The position numbers were made by a program, and so were the translations under genes. From Limnobacter sp. (GTDB lineage Bacteria > Pseudomonadota > Gammaproteobacteria > Burkholderiales > Burkholderiaceae_B): DNA of 6,490 nucleotides. Positions within the stretch are counted from its first letter, which is position 1. Every line of letters starts with the position of its first letter. Below are positions 1 to 6,490 of this stretch, piece after piece. The stretch is from assembly GCA_012032215.1 (NCBI GenBank), contig JAAURO010000102.1, forward strand, positions 1 to 6,490, given 5' to 3'. The notes below the pieces were generated by a model. It saw only the letters and a list, made by a program, of their open reading frames with translations, was not told where the DNA came from and searched no databases.

Positions 1-299
1 AGCGCTGGTAGCATTGGTGAGGTGGCTTGCATGGCTGCCAAGCAGCAGGCGCGCGGTGTGGCTGGCGCGTTCAAGGTCGCTGCTCACGCAGAAATCCAGC
101 GATTTTTGCCATGAAGGCCCCCAGTGCTTTTGCAGCCACTCGCCCAACAAGCTGGCCTGTTGTACGCCGGTTGGGTTCAGGCAGATGTCGATGTGCCCCT
201 GAAAGCGTTTCTGGGCATTCCAGGCGGTTTCGCCGTGGCGCACCAAACAATACGCTGCGTGTTGGGCGGCACAAGTGTTGGGTTCAGGCTGTGCAACAC
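1..299 (-). CDS. Histidine phosphatase family protein (phosphoglycerate mutase-like), partial, start uncertain
   Basis: N-terminal part of a histidine phosphatase superfamily protein; the C-terminus lies beyond position 1. Below about position 249 the frame is open and reads LVRHGETAWN, with the RHG catalytic-histidine signature at 240-232, then RFQGHIDICLNPTG and SSDLERASHTA, the usual second arginine motif of the fold. Members dephosphorylate small phosphorylated metabolites; the substrate cannot be told here. The start is a problem. This frame runs up to the tyrS stop at 349-351 with no ATG or upstream GTG, and the first TTG or GTG (246, 243) would remove the first beta strand. The neighbouring frame offers GTG at 299 and reads PNTQRIV just before the motif, so one missing T in the run at 245-247 would give a family-like RIVLVRHGE. 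Alternatively the shift lies slightly upstream and AYCLVRHGE is correct. It follows tyrS by about 50 bases on the same strand, so cotranscription is plausible. Family is sure; start is not. Confidence 0.85.
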
Positions 300-348
300 C
301 GCTTCTGCTGGCGTGCTTATGGTGCGTACTTTTGGGTGGCGCGGTTAT

Positions 349-1614
349 TTAACACAGGTGGATTCGCGCAAATTTGCGTTTGCCCACCTGCACCACGTAG
401 CTGCCAGCTGGCAATTTGCAGGCTTTGTCGGTGGTTTTTTCGCCGTCAATTTTTACACCGCCTTGCTCAATGTTGCGGTTGGCTTCGCTGGCAGAGGGCG
501 CCAGGCCCGATTGTTTCAGCAGCCAGCTTAACCCGGCAGCCTCCTGGCCTTGGGGCAGTTCCAGGTTTATTTCTGGCATGTCGTCTGGCAACATGCCTTG
601 TCTAAAGCGGGCCTCGAAGTTTTCCAGGGCACGCAGTGCGTCTGCCGGGCTGTGAAACCGGGCCACCCAACTCTTGACCGCCAAGCACCTTGGCGTCTCG
701 GGGGTTGGCACCCGCTTTGCAAGCCGCTTTCAGTTGTTCAATGTTGGCCACTGCCTGAAAGCTGAGCAGGGTGTACCAGTTCCACATGAGTTCATCGGAA
801 ATCGACATGACTTTGCCAAACATGTTGTCGGGGGTTTCAGTCACCCCAATGTAATTGTTTTTCGATTTGGACATTTTTTCCACCCCGTCCGTACCCACCA
901 GCAAGGGCATGGTGAGTATGCACTGGGGCTTTTGACCACGCTGCTTTTGCAGTTCCCTGCCTACCAGCAGGTTGAATTTTTGATCGGTGCCGCCAATTTC
1001 CAGGTCGGCGTGCAAGGCAACCGAATCGTAACCTTGCATAAGTGGATACAAAAATTCGTGTACTGCAATGGGGATTCCGCTTTCGTAACGTTTTGTAAAG
1101 TCATCGCGCTCAAGCATTCTAGCCACGGTGTAGCTGCTCGCAAGCCGTATGATTCCTTCGGCCCCAAGCTGCTTGCTCCATTCGCTGTTGAAGCGGATTT
1201 CCGTTTTTCCGCGTTCAGTACTTTTACGGCTTGGGCATGGTAAGTGGCTGCATTTGCTGCTATCTGCTCGCTGGTAAGCGCAGGCCGTGTAGAATTCCGC
1301 CCAGATGGATCGCCAATCATGGAAGTAAAATCGCCGATCAGGAAAATAACTTGATGTCCCAAATCCTGGAGTTGCCGCAGTTTGTTCAGTACCACCGTGT
1401 GCCCAAGGTGAATGTCGGGGGCGGTGGGGTCGAGCCCCAGCTTGATGCGCAGCGGCTTGCCGCTTGCCTCGGCGGTTGTCAGGCGTTCAACCCACTCGGT
1501 TTCTACAAGCAGTTCTTCGCAGCCCCGCTTGGTGGTTTGAAGGGCGGCTTGAACCGAAGGCGATACGGGGGATCCCCCCTGATCGAGTTGGTTACCCAAA
1601 AGTGGTAGCTCCAT
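349..1614 (-). CDS. tyrS: Tyrosyl-tRNA synthetase, interrupted by two compensating one-base shifts
   Basis: Class I aminoacyl-tRNA synthetase that charges tRNA-Tyr with tyrosine in the cytoplasm. The reconstructed protein is about 421 residues, near the usual 400-430. In order: the HLGH (HIGH) motif at about residues 69-72, [13 protein letters not shown] after it, the tyrosine-pocket stretch [15 protein letters not shown] at about 247-251, and a C-terminal S4 RNA-binding domain ([16 protein letters not shown]). Start: ATG 1614-1612, preceded by AAAGGA at 1627-1622 with 7-base spacing. Two shifts break it. After NAEK the frame reads nonsense, and family sequence (TEIRFNSEW) resumes in the next frame, as if one A were missing from the run at 1204-1208. 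After GGQEL one extra G in 666-668 moves the frame back, and VARFHS follows. The first and last parts are therefore in the same frame. Because the enzyme is normally essential and the rest is well conserved, sequencing error is the likely cause; a decayed paralogue is the alternative. It is divergent from the peptidase gene. Confidence 0.95.
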
Positions 1615-1621
1615 CTGTGAA

Positions 1622-1627
1622 TCCTTT
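1622..1627 (-). promoter_or_regulatory. Ribosome binding site of tyrS
   Basis: AAAGGA on the minus strand, 7 bases (TTCACAG) before ATG 1614. It supports the MELPLLG start over any internal start and gives this tyrS a slightly longer N-terminus than many homologues. Confidence 0.75.
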
Positions 1628-1634
1628 GTTACAC

Positions 1635-1652
1635 TGTGACCATCTGCTCACA
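1635..1652. promoter_or_regulatory. Inverted repeat TGTGA-N8-TCACA upstream of tyrS
   Basis: Perfect 5-base arms, TGTGA at 1635-1639 and TCACA at 1648-1652, lie in the gap between the divergent tyrS and peptidase genes. The arms match half-sites of the CRP/FNR superfamily, but the spacer is 8 bases instead of the 6 of the E. coli CRP site, so this is only a possible operator. Another TGTGA occurs at 1616-1620, between the tyrS ribosome binding site and its start codon. Confidence 0.25.
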
Positions 1653-1665
1653 AATTATCGTTTAG

Positions 1666-1688
1666 TTTTTAGCCAGTTGGCCTAAAAA
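1666..1688. promoter_or_regulatory. Dyad symmetry element in the tyrS / peptidase divergent region
   Basis: TTTTTAG (1666-1672) is mirrored by CTAAAAA (1682-1688), and the centre holds CCA-GT-TGG (1673-1680) plus one unpaired C at 1681, giving nearly continuous dyad symmetry over 23 bases. The T run is on the 5' side and the A run on the 3' side when read on either strand, the reverse of an intrinsic terminator. An operator or a chance AT-rich dyad fits better. It is 34 bases before the peptidase start. No convincing -35/-10 pair was identified in this gap on either strand. Confidence 0.3.
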
Positions 1689-1721
1689 TCGAAAGCGGAT
1701 TATCAAGGTAAGTTAACTAAT

Positions 1722-3131
1722 ATGCTTCAAAAATTGCTGGAAATTCTGTCTGGCCTGGTTTCTTCCGGGGCAAAATTTTCTCACCGGGCTTTTGCCGTAG
1801 GTCTTTCTGCTGCGGCCCAGATTCTTCCCCAAAACCCCCGGCAACGCAAGTGGGTTATTTTAGGTTGTTTCAGCTTGCCTGTGCTTGGTGCGGTGGTTGC
1901 AGTGGCCGGTTCCATGAAAAGTCTTCCCCAGCAAGCTTACCCAGGGGTAGAAACCCTGGTCGTTGAGGCGCTTGATCTGGAAATGGACGATCAAGGCATT
2001 TACAACGCAGAACCCTTGGTAGCCTACGAAGAAATTCGCCGTGGCGACAACGTGCTTACTGTGCTCAAGCGCATAGGCGTAGACACAACAGGGTTGTATC
2101 CTTTTCTGGTGAGCGACCCCCTTGGTCAACGGCTTTTTGAAAATCTGGTGGCTGGCAGAACCCTCGAAGTTCAGCAGGGGCTTGATGGCAATCTGAAATG
2201 GATGCGGTATTTGCTGGAAGATGCAGAAAATCACCGCGAAGCCCTTCTGGTTAACCGTTCTCCCAATGGCGATTACACTGCACAGCTTGAGCAGCAAAAA
2301 TTTGAGCGCCAGGTGGAGTTTCGTGCCGGACGCATCGACAGCTCTTTGTTTAGTGCGGCCGATAAGGCCGAGTTGCCCGAAGCGGTTGCCATTCAAATGA
2401 CAGAAATTTTTTCCTCCCAAATCGACTTTCACCGCGAACTGCGCGCTGGCGACACTTTCCGCGTGGTGTATGAATCCATGCTGTTAGAGGGGCAGCTGGT
2501 TGGCACGGGCAAAGTGCTGGCCGTTGAGTTCGTGAATGGTGGCAAGCCTTACAAGGCTTACTGGTTTACAGGCAGAAACTCTTCTTCTGAGTACTACGAT
2601 GAAAACGGCATGAGCATGCGCAAAACATTCCTGCGCGCACCTCTTAAAGTATCCCGGGTTTCTTCGGGCTTCACCATGCGGCGTTTTCATCCTATCCAGA
2701 AACGCTGGAAGGCACACACTGGCGTAGATTATGCGGCACCAACCGGAACGCCTATTTATGCCACAGCCAAAGGGGTGGTTTCGTATTCAGGGGTCATGCG
2801 GGGTTACGGCAATATTGTTGAAATTGCGCACTCTAATGGCTATAAAACCCGCTATGCACACATGAGCCGCATTAATTCCGGGGTCAGAAAAGGAACACGG
2901 GTTGATCAGGGTGAGCTGGTAGGCTATGTGGGGTCTACGGGCTGGGCTACCGGGCCACACCTGCACTACGAAGTGCGTGTAAACGACATTCCGCATGATC
3001 CGCTCTCGCTGAAATTTGCCATGGCTGAGCCCTTGGATCGTAGCTCTCTGGGTGAGTTCAAGCGGGTACAGGCCGCACTCGATCGCCGTCTCGATTTGGC
3101 TTCGACCATGCGCTTGGCCTATGCTGAGTAG
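1722..3131 (+). CDS. mepM: M23 family murein DD-endopeptidase, MepM-like
   Basis: Zinc metallopeptidase expected to cleave peptide crosslinks of peptidoglycan in the periplasm, making space for new murein strands. The 469 residues, close to E. coli MepM (about 440), show a cytoplasmic N-terminus, one membrane segment or signal anchor at about 44-64 (WVILGCFSLPVLGAVVAVAG), a LysM/OapA-like region with YEEIRRGDNVLTVLKRIGVD at about 102-121, a Csd3-type middle domain at about 170-290, and the LytM catalytic domain at about 328-425. Ligand motifs are intact: HTGVD (H332, D336), YAH (H380) and HLHYE (H413, H415). H332, D336 and H415 should bind zinc; H380 and H413 should be catalytic. Start: ATG 1722, preceded by AAGG at 1705-1708 with a rather long 13-base gap, so the ribosome site is weak. 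anmK follows after 8 bases, suggesting an operon. Family assignment is firm; orthology to MepM specifically is inferred from architecture. Confidence 0.9.
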   Translation: MLQKLLEILSGLVSSGAKFSHRAFAVGLSAAAQILPQNPRQRKWVILGCFSLPVLGAVVAVAGSMKSLPQQAYPGVETLVVEALDLEMDDQGIYNAEPLVAYEEIRRGDNVLTVLKRIGVDTTGLYPFLVSDPLGQRLFENLVAGRTLEVQQGLDGNLKWMRYLLEDAENHREALLVNRSPNGDYTAQLEQQKFERQVEFRAGRIDSSLFSAADKAELPEAVAIQMTEIFSSQIDFHRELRAGDTFRVVYESMLLEGQLVGTGKVLAVEFVNGGKPYKAYWFTGRNSSSEYYDENGMSMRKTFLRAPLKVSRVSSGFTMRRFHPIQKRWKAHTGVDYAAPTGTPIYATAKGVVSYSGVMRGYGNIVEIAHSNGYKTRYAHMSRINSGVRKGTRVDQGELVGYVGSTGWATGPHLHYEVRVNDIPHDPLSLKFAMAEPLDRSSLGEFKRVQAALDRRLDLASTMRLAYAE

Positions 3132-3139
3132 GATCTGAG

Positions 3140-4414
3140 GTGCCCGCCAAGCTGCCAGGCAATCTTCTGAATAAGCCTTCTGAGGCGTATCTGGCCTTGG
3201 GCGCGATGTCTGGTACCAGCACAGACGGTGTAGACGTGTGCCTGATGGCTTTCCAGCCCGACGGCACTTTTGCGCGTTTTGTGGGCACTCACCACGAACC
3301 TTTTACTGAAGAACTGCGCAACACCTTGTTGCGTTTGCAGCGCATTCCTGCTTCCTGGCCTGCCGATCAAGACCCCTTCGATGTTCTTATGTGTGCCAGC
3401 ACTGCGCTTGCTGATGTGCACGTGGTGGCCGCACGTGCACTCCTTGAACAAACTGCCCTCACACCAGCAGAGATTGCGGTGTTTGGTGTGCATGGGCAAA
3501 CCATACGGCACAATCCGGCCCAGGGGTATACTTTCCAGGTTATTGACGCTGCACGTGTTGCCGCTCAACTGCGCATTGCAGTCGTGCACGATTTACGCGC
3601 CAAAGACGTGGCCATGGGTGGACAGGGCGCGCCTTTGGCCCCCTCATTTCACCGAGCCTGGCTGGAACACCATGCTTGTTTGCGTTCTGCTGCCCCTGTT
3701 TCCGATGCCAACGTTTTTGACACCCAAGGCGGCTTGGCCCCGAACGCTACCATTTCGGTGCTGAATCTCGGTGGTTTTTCCAACCTCAGTGTGCTGCCTG
3801 CTAAAGGGCCTTTGCTGGGTGGGGATTGTGGCCCAGCCAATTGCCTGATGGATTACTGGGCCCAAACGCGTTTCTCACTGGAATGCGACCGGAATGGCGA
3901 CATTGCACGCACCGGCCTTGTGCACGAAGCGCTGCTGCAAGCATTGCTGAAACATCCGTTTTTTCAGCAGCCATGGCCTGCCAGCACAGGGCGAGAGGCC
4001 TTCGATGGGCGTTGGGTTGAAGCCACCATCAACGCGTTGCCTGGCCATTGCGCTACGCCTTCGGATGCCGATGTTATGCGCACCTTGCTGGAGTTAACGG
4101 TTCGCACGGTTATAAACCGGCTTGCTGCGCAATTTCTGGAGCAATCGCTTCAGGAATCAGAGCGCATGGTGCTGGTGTGCGGGGGTGGGGTGCACAACAG
4201 TTTGCTCATCGAACGTTTTGCCCAAATGCTTCCGGGTTGCAAGTGGAGTACTTTTGAAGACTTTGGCTTGCCCAGCCAGGCCGTGGAAGCGGCCTTGTTT
4301 GCCTGGTTGGCAAGCTGCTGGTTGCAACAAAAACCTGCCATCGAAATTTCCACCACGGGTGCCAGTTTGCCCAGTGTGGCGGGAAGCCTGTTCCTGGCTG
4401 ATTCACTTAATTAA
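3140..4414 (+). CDS. anmK: Anhydro-N-acetylmuramic acid kinase
   Basis: Cytoplasmic sugar kinase of the ASKHA fold that converts 1,6-anhydro-MurNAc plus ATP to MurNAc-6-phosphate, a step of murein recycling. Motifs in order: phosphate-binding GTSTDGVD (about 25-32), GVHGQTIRH (116-124), DLRAKDVAMGGQGAPL (151-166), LNLGGFSN (208-215), GGDCGPANCLMD (227-238; its Asp probably corresponds to the catalytic base), STGREAF (282-288) and CGGGVHN (347-353). At 424 residues it is longer than the usual 360-390. The surplus is a short N-terminal leader before YLALGAMSGTS and roughly 20 extra residues between SFHRAWLEHH and the NLGG motif. Start: GTG 3140, with AGGA at 3131-3134 about 5 bases upstream; the ATG at 3206 would cut the first strand and is unlikely. 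It lies 8 bases after the peptidase stop, so the two are probably one transcript. Its TAA overlaps that of the convergent kinase gene. No frameshift seen. Confidence 0.95.
   Translation: MPAKLPGNLLNKPSEAYLALGAMSGTSTDGVDVCLMAFQPDGTFARFVGTHHEPFTEELRNTLLRLQRIPASWPADQDPFDVLMCASTALADVHVVAARALLEQTALTPAEIAVFGVHGQTIRHNPAQGYTFQVIDAARVAAQLRIAVVHDLRAKDVAMGGQGAPLAPSFHRAWLEHHACLRSAAPVSDANVFDTQGGLAPNATISVLNLGGFSNLSVLPAKGPLLGGDCGPANCLMDYWAQTRFSLECDRNGDIARTGLVHEALLQALLKHPFFQQPWPASTGREAFDGRWVEATINALPGHCATPSDADVMRTLLELTVRTVINRLAAQFLEQSLQESERMVLVCGGGVHNSLLIERFAQMLPGCKWSTFEDFGLPSQAVEAALFAWLASCWLQQKPAIEISTTGASLPSVAGSLFLADSLN
4407..4414. other. Palindrome TTAATTAA carrying both convergent stop codons
   Basis: The 8-base palindrome holds the anmK stop (TAA, 4412-4414, plus) and the kinase stop (TAA, 4413-4411, minus). 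The coding regions overlap by 4 bases, leaving no intergenic room. No hairpin followed by a T run was found within about 40 bases on either side; the T7 run at 4433-4439 follows only a CCCGGG without a loop and lies in the kinase coding region. Confidence 0.8.
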
Positions 4415-6250
4415 CCAATCAAGTGCCCCGGGTTTTTTTCAGGGTTTGTTGCCTGGCTTTGGTGGCGCCTGTATCTCGTGGCGTCTGCCTGGGGGTGGTG
4501 CTGGTCTTTATCGGCACCAACAATGTCTGCCAGAAAATCAATAGTCAGCTTCCCGCCCTCCAGGCGTGCAGGCAGCAGGGTAAGTCCGGGTACCTTGTTG
4601 AACTGGCGGTGACAGGCCCAGGCCTCTGGCAGCAATCCAGCGATAATCATGGGCGGACGGCCCACGCTTTTGCTGTAACTGCGGCTTAGTTTTTCCAGTA
4701 CCAGCAGTTCTTCTCTGGTGGAAACCACCGATAAAAAGAAGGTGGGTGCCAAGGTCTGCGAGGCAGCCCAGATGGCGCAGTATTTGGTGGTTTTGTTCAG
4801 TACACGCAGATTTTTCTTTTTCACGCAGTCAAGCTGCATGAGAAGGCTTTTGGTGTCGTTCATCGGCCCTAAAAGAACCAGTTCGGGTGCTGGCCCCAGG
4901 CTCGGCAGTTCTGCCACCGAGCGGCCCTTCTCCAGCATGCTGGGCAAAGACAATCTGAAAAGTGTGCCGTTGGTACCGTCTGTGCGGTTGCGCACCACCA
5001 GCTTGGCGTCCAGTCGTTCGGCCAGCGTAGAGGCTATCTGGCTGCCATAGCCCCAGCCTTTGTCTTTGTTGGGTACCGATTCGTTTTCAATGCCTGTGCC
5101 GGTGTCCAGAATCTCAAAAACAAATTCACTGTCGTTCGGGTAGGTACGTACAAATACAGACCCGTTTTTGGTGTACTTGATGGCGTTGTCCAAACCATTT
5201 CTCAGAATTTGGTACAAAAAATCGGGCAGGGTATGAAACTCAGGCGTAGAGCCACTCAAAATCAAATCCAGCCCTTTTGCTTTGGCCAGGTAGGTAAAGT
5301 CTTCTTCCAGGTGGTCCAGTAATTCTGAACCGGTGACTGCCTGCATTTTGTGGTTCTCAAGATGATCTATCCCCGGTTTGCTCAGCCGTGTCAGGTTGTC
5401 AAACAAGGAATCCAGCATGTCTTTTAACGATTTCTGCGAGAGCAGAATGTGCTCAAAGCGCTGACGTATCTGCTCATCCTGACAAATGGCTTTGCCCACG
5501 CCGCCTACGATGCCAATCGTGCTCAAGGGTTGGCGCAGATCGTGGCTGCATGCTTTCACGCTACGCTGAATCTCCATCAGAGCGCACAGCATTTTTTGCG
5601 GTTCGTAGGGTAGGGCTTTGGATTGTATGCGTGCAGAAAAGAAAATTTGCAGCACAGTGGGTAGCAGGCTTGCCAGAAGACCAGCCAGATTTAACAAAAT
5701 CGCGGTTTCTGCAGCCTGGGTTTGACTGACGCCTTCAAGCAATGTCGGGCCAACTGTTGACACGGCAAAACCCAGCACGAAAGTTGCCAGCGAGGCCCAG
5801 GTGCATGCCAGGCCAATGGGCCCGAAAGCATTGCGCTGCACATTCAGTAGCAAACCCAGTACAAAAAGAAGGCCAATAGAAAACATGGCCAATGGAATGG
5901 GATCCTGGTAGAGCAGAACCAGGCAGGCGAGCCCGGCTGAAATTGCCCGCAACCCGTAGTTGACCAGCAGGCCCGAGGTGCTGGAGCGGTGCAGGTTTTT
6001 ACCCACTGAGAGCGCCACAATCACACAGGCGAAAGCGCTGATCTGGCTGTATTCAAGCAATTCGTGGGGGTGCTGCCTCTGCCGCTGGCAAGTCCAGGCT
6101 CAGTAATGTGATAAAGGAGTGAATGAGCAACACATGCGCGGCCGCCAACATGCTGCCAATGCGGATTCTACGCTCCGCGTTGGAAAGGACTATCGCTATG
6201 GCAATGCCCAGAATAAAAGGGGGAAACGCACTCCACTCGTTGTAGTCCAT
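4411..6250 (-). CDS. Multi-pass membrane sensor histidine kinase with degenerate C-terminal receiver; one-base shift near 6066-6070
   Basis: Inner-membrane sensor kinase that should autophosphorylate on His and pass phosphate to a response regulator, probably the LuxR-type one just upstream. Reconstructed length is about 612 residues. The N-terminal half has about seven hydrophobic segments (roughly 9-24, 33-52, 68-83, 94-114, 118-136, 142-164, 182-205), a membrane sensor I cannot name. Then come the H-box SHDLRQPLS (His about 236), N-box RNGLDNAIKYT, G1 DTGTGIE and G2 GWGYGS, where Trp and Tyr replace the usual Leu. About 120 residues follow with the strand/helix rhythm of a receiver domain (LVLLGP, RVLNK, PTFFLSV, MIIAGL, LTLLPARL), but acidic pocket, phospho-Asp and Lys are not in place. 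A basic, polar tail ends the protein. The frame breaks at the C run 6066-6070: reading from ATG 6250 hits TGA at 6055, while removing one C gives EAAPHELLEYSQ and continues to 4411. No clear ribosome site precedes 6250. Confidence 0.88.
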
Positions 6251-6306
6251 ATTTTTTCTGAAGTGTCGACCTTTGTCTGTTCAGGTTTCTTTTTTTAAAG
6301 TCTCCT

Positions 6307-6326
6307 GTTGGGTTTCCCAACCCAAC
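6307..6326 (-). other. Hairpin between response regulator and kinase genes
   Basis: A perfect 8-base inverted repeat, GTTGGGTT at 6307-6314 and AACCCAAC at 6319-6326, with a 4-base loop. In the minus-strand transcript the loop reads GGGA, a GNRA-type tetraloop, which would make a stable RNA stem. It is followed by AGGAGACTTT and an A run, not a T run, so it is not a standard intrinsic terminator. It lies 22 bases after the regulator stop and 57 bases before the kinase ATG, where it could act as an mRNA-stabilising or partial-termination stem. Confidence 0.45.
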
Positions 6327-6347
6327 CCCTTACCGCTTTGCCAGTGC

Positions 6348-6490
6348 TTACATGCGCGGTACTTTGTCGTCAGCCAGCCTGGGTATTTTTCTGTACAGGC
6401 TTACAGCCTGGGTACGATTGCGCACATTCATCCGGGTAAAAATTTCGCGCAGGTGGGTTTTAATGGTTTCTGGCGAGAGCTCCAGTTTCT
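6348..6490 (-). CDS. LuxR/NarL-type response regulator, C-terminal fragment
   Basis: Only the last 46 codons and TAA (6350-6348) are visible; the gene continues beyond the right edge. The fragment reads LELSPETIKTHLREIFTRMNV then RNRTQAVSLYR, the second half of a LuxR/GerE (NarL-type) helix-turn-helix, with the SPETIKTHL recognition-helix pattern, followed by a 12-residue tail ending VPRM. The unseen N-terminus is expected to be a receiver domain, because the gene precedes a histidine kinase on the same strand by 97 bases; a stand-alone LuxR protein cannot be excluded. In a two-component pair it would bind DNA when phosphorylated by the kinase; target genes are not evident here. Confidence 0.88.
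   Translation of the reverse strand, partial: KLELSPETIKTHLREIFTRMNVRNRTQAVSLYRKIPRLADDKVPRM

Noticed and set aside
1200..1212. Programmed ribosomal frameshifting in tyrS
   Set aside because: The A run is not part of a clear slippery heptamer with a downstream structure, a second opposite shift would also be required, and TyrRS is not known to use recoding.
27..1243. Long plus-strand open frames across the phosphatase and tyrS region
   Set aside because: They cross two clearly identified minus-strand genes, have arginine/cysteine/tryptophan-rich compositions and show no family motif.
1860..2432. 190-codon minus-strand frame inside the M23 peptidase gene
   Set aside because: Antisense shadow; the plus frame carries the recognisable domains and this one resembles no known family.
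3119..3589. 156-codon minus-strand frame over the start of anmK
   Set aside because: Overlaps the conserved GTSTDGVD and GVHGQTIRH coding region; no motif of its own.
4423..4445. CCCGGG plus T7 after anmK as an intrinsic terminator
   Set aside because: The palindrome has no loop and only 3-base arms; the T run encodes the Lys/Asn-rich tail of the opposite-strand kinase.
6375..6414. Direct 11-base repeat CAGCCTGGGTA (6375-6385, 6404-6414) and small hairpin CAGGCT-TAC-AGCCTG (6396-6410)
   Set aside because: Both lie inside the well-conserved LuxR helix-turn-helix coding sequence and its tail; two copies only, most likely chance.

Overview
The window looks like chromosomal DNA from a beta-proteobacterium, probably a Burkholderiales member of moderate GC content. 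A Limnobacter-like organism is a guess. The reasons are protein style (KMSKS-type TyrRS, HDLRQPL-type histidine kinase) and the order tyrS / M23 peptidase / anmK, which I recall as a common neighbourhood in that group. No mobile element, CRISPR array, tRNA or rRNA was seen, and no stretch over 300 bases lacks a gene.

Layout. Positions 1-299 (minus) hold the N-terminal part of a histidine-phosphatase (phosphoglycerate mutase-like) protein that runs off the left edge. Positions 349-1614 (minus) hold tyrosyl-tRNA synthetase (tyrS). A 107-base divergent intergenic region with two inverted repeats separates it from a plus-strand pair: an M23 murein endopeptidase of MepM architecture (1722-3131) and, 8 bases later, anhydro-N-acetylmuramic acid kinase anmK (3140-4414). 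The right third (minus) is a two-component system: the end of a LuxR/NarL-type response regulator (6348-6490), then a multi-pass membrane histidine kinase (4411-6250) that converges on anmK, with the two stop codons overlapping inside TTAATTAA.

How the genes work together. The peptidase cuts peptide crosslinks in murein, and anmK phosphorylates the anhydro-MurNAc freed by turnover, so the plus-strand pair forms a cell-wall remodelling and recycling unit. The kinase and regulator form a probable signalling pair of unknown input. The kinase ends in a receiver-like domain that appears to have lost its phospho-acceptor, so it is probably not a working hybrid kinase.

The main oddity is sequence integrity. 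tyrS is broken by two compensating one-base shifts (a lost A near 1204-1208, an extra G near 666-668). The kinase is broken by one extra C near 6066-6070. The phosphatase has no credible start without another one-base shift. All lie in or beside short homopolymer runs and the protein families resume exactly in the new frame, so sequencing or assembly error is the simplest explanation. No convincing undescribed system was found. The best candidates for a second look are the kinase's degenerate receiver and its unclassified membrane sensor.
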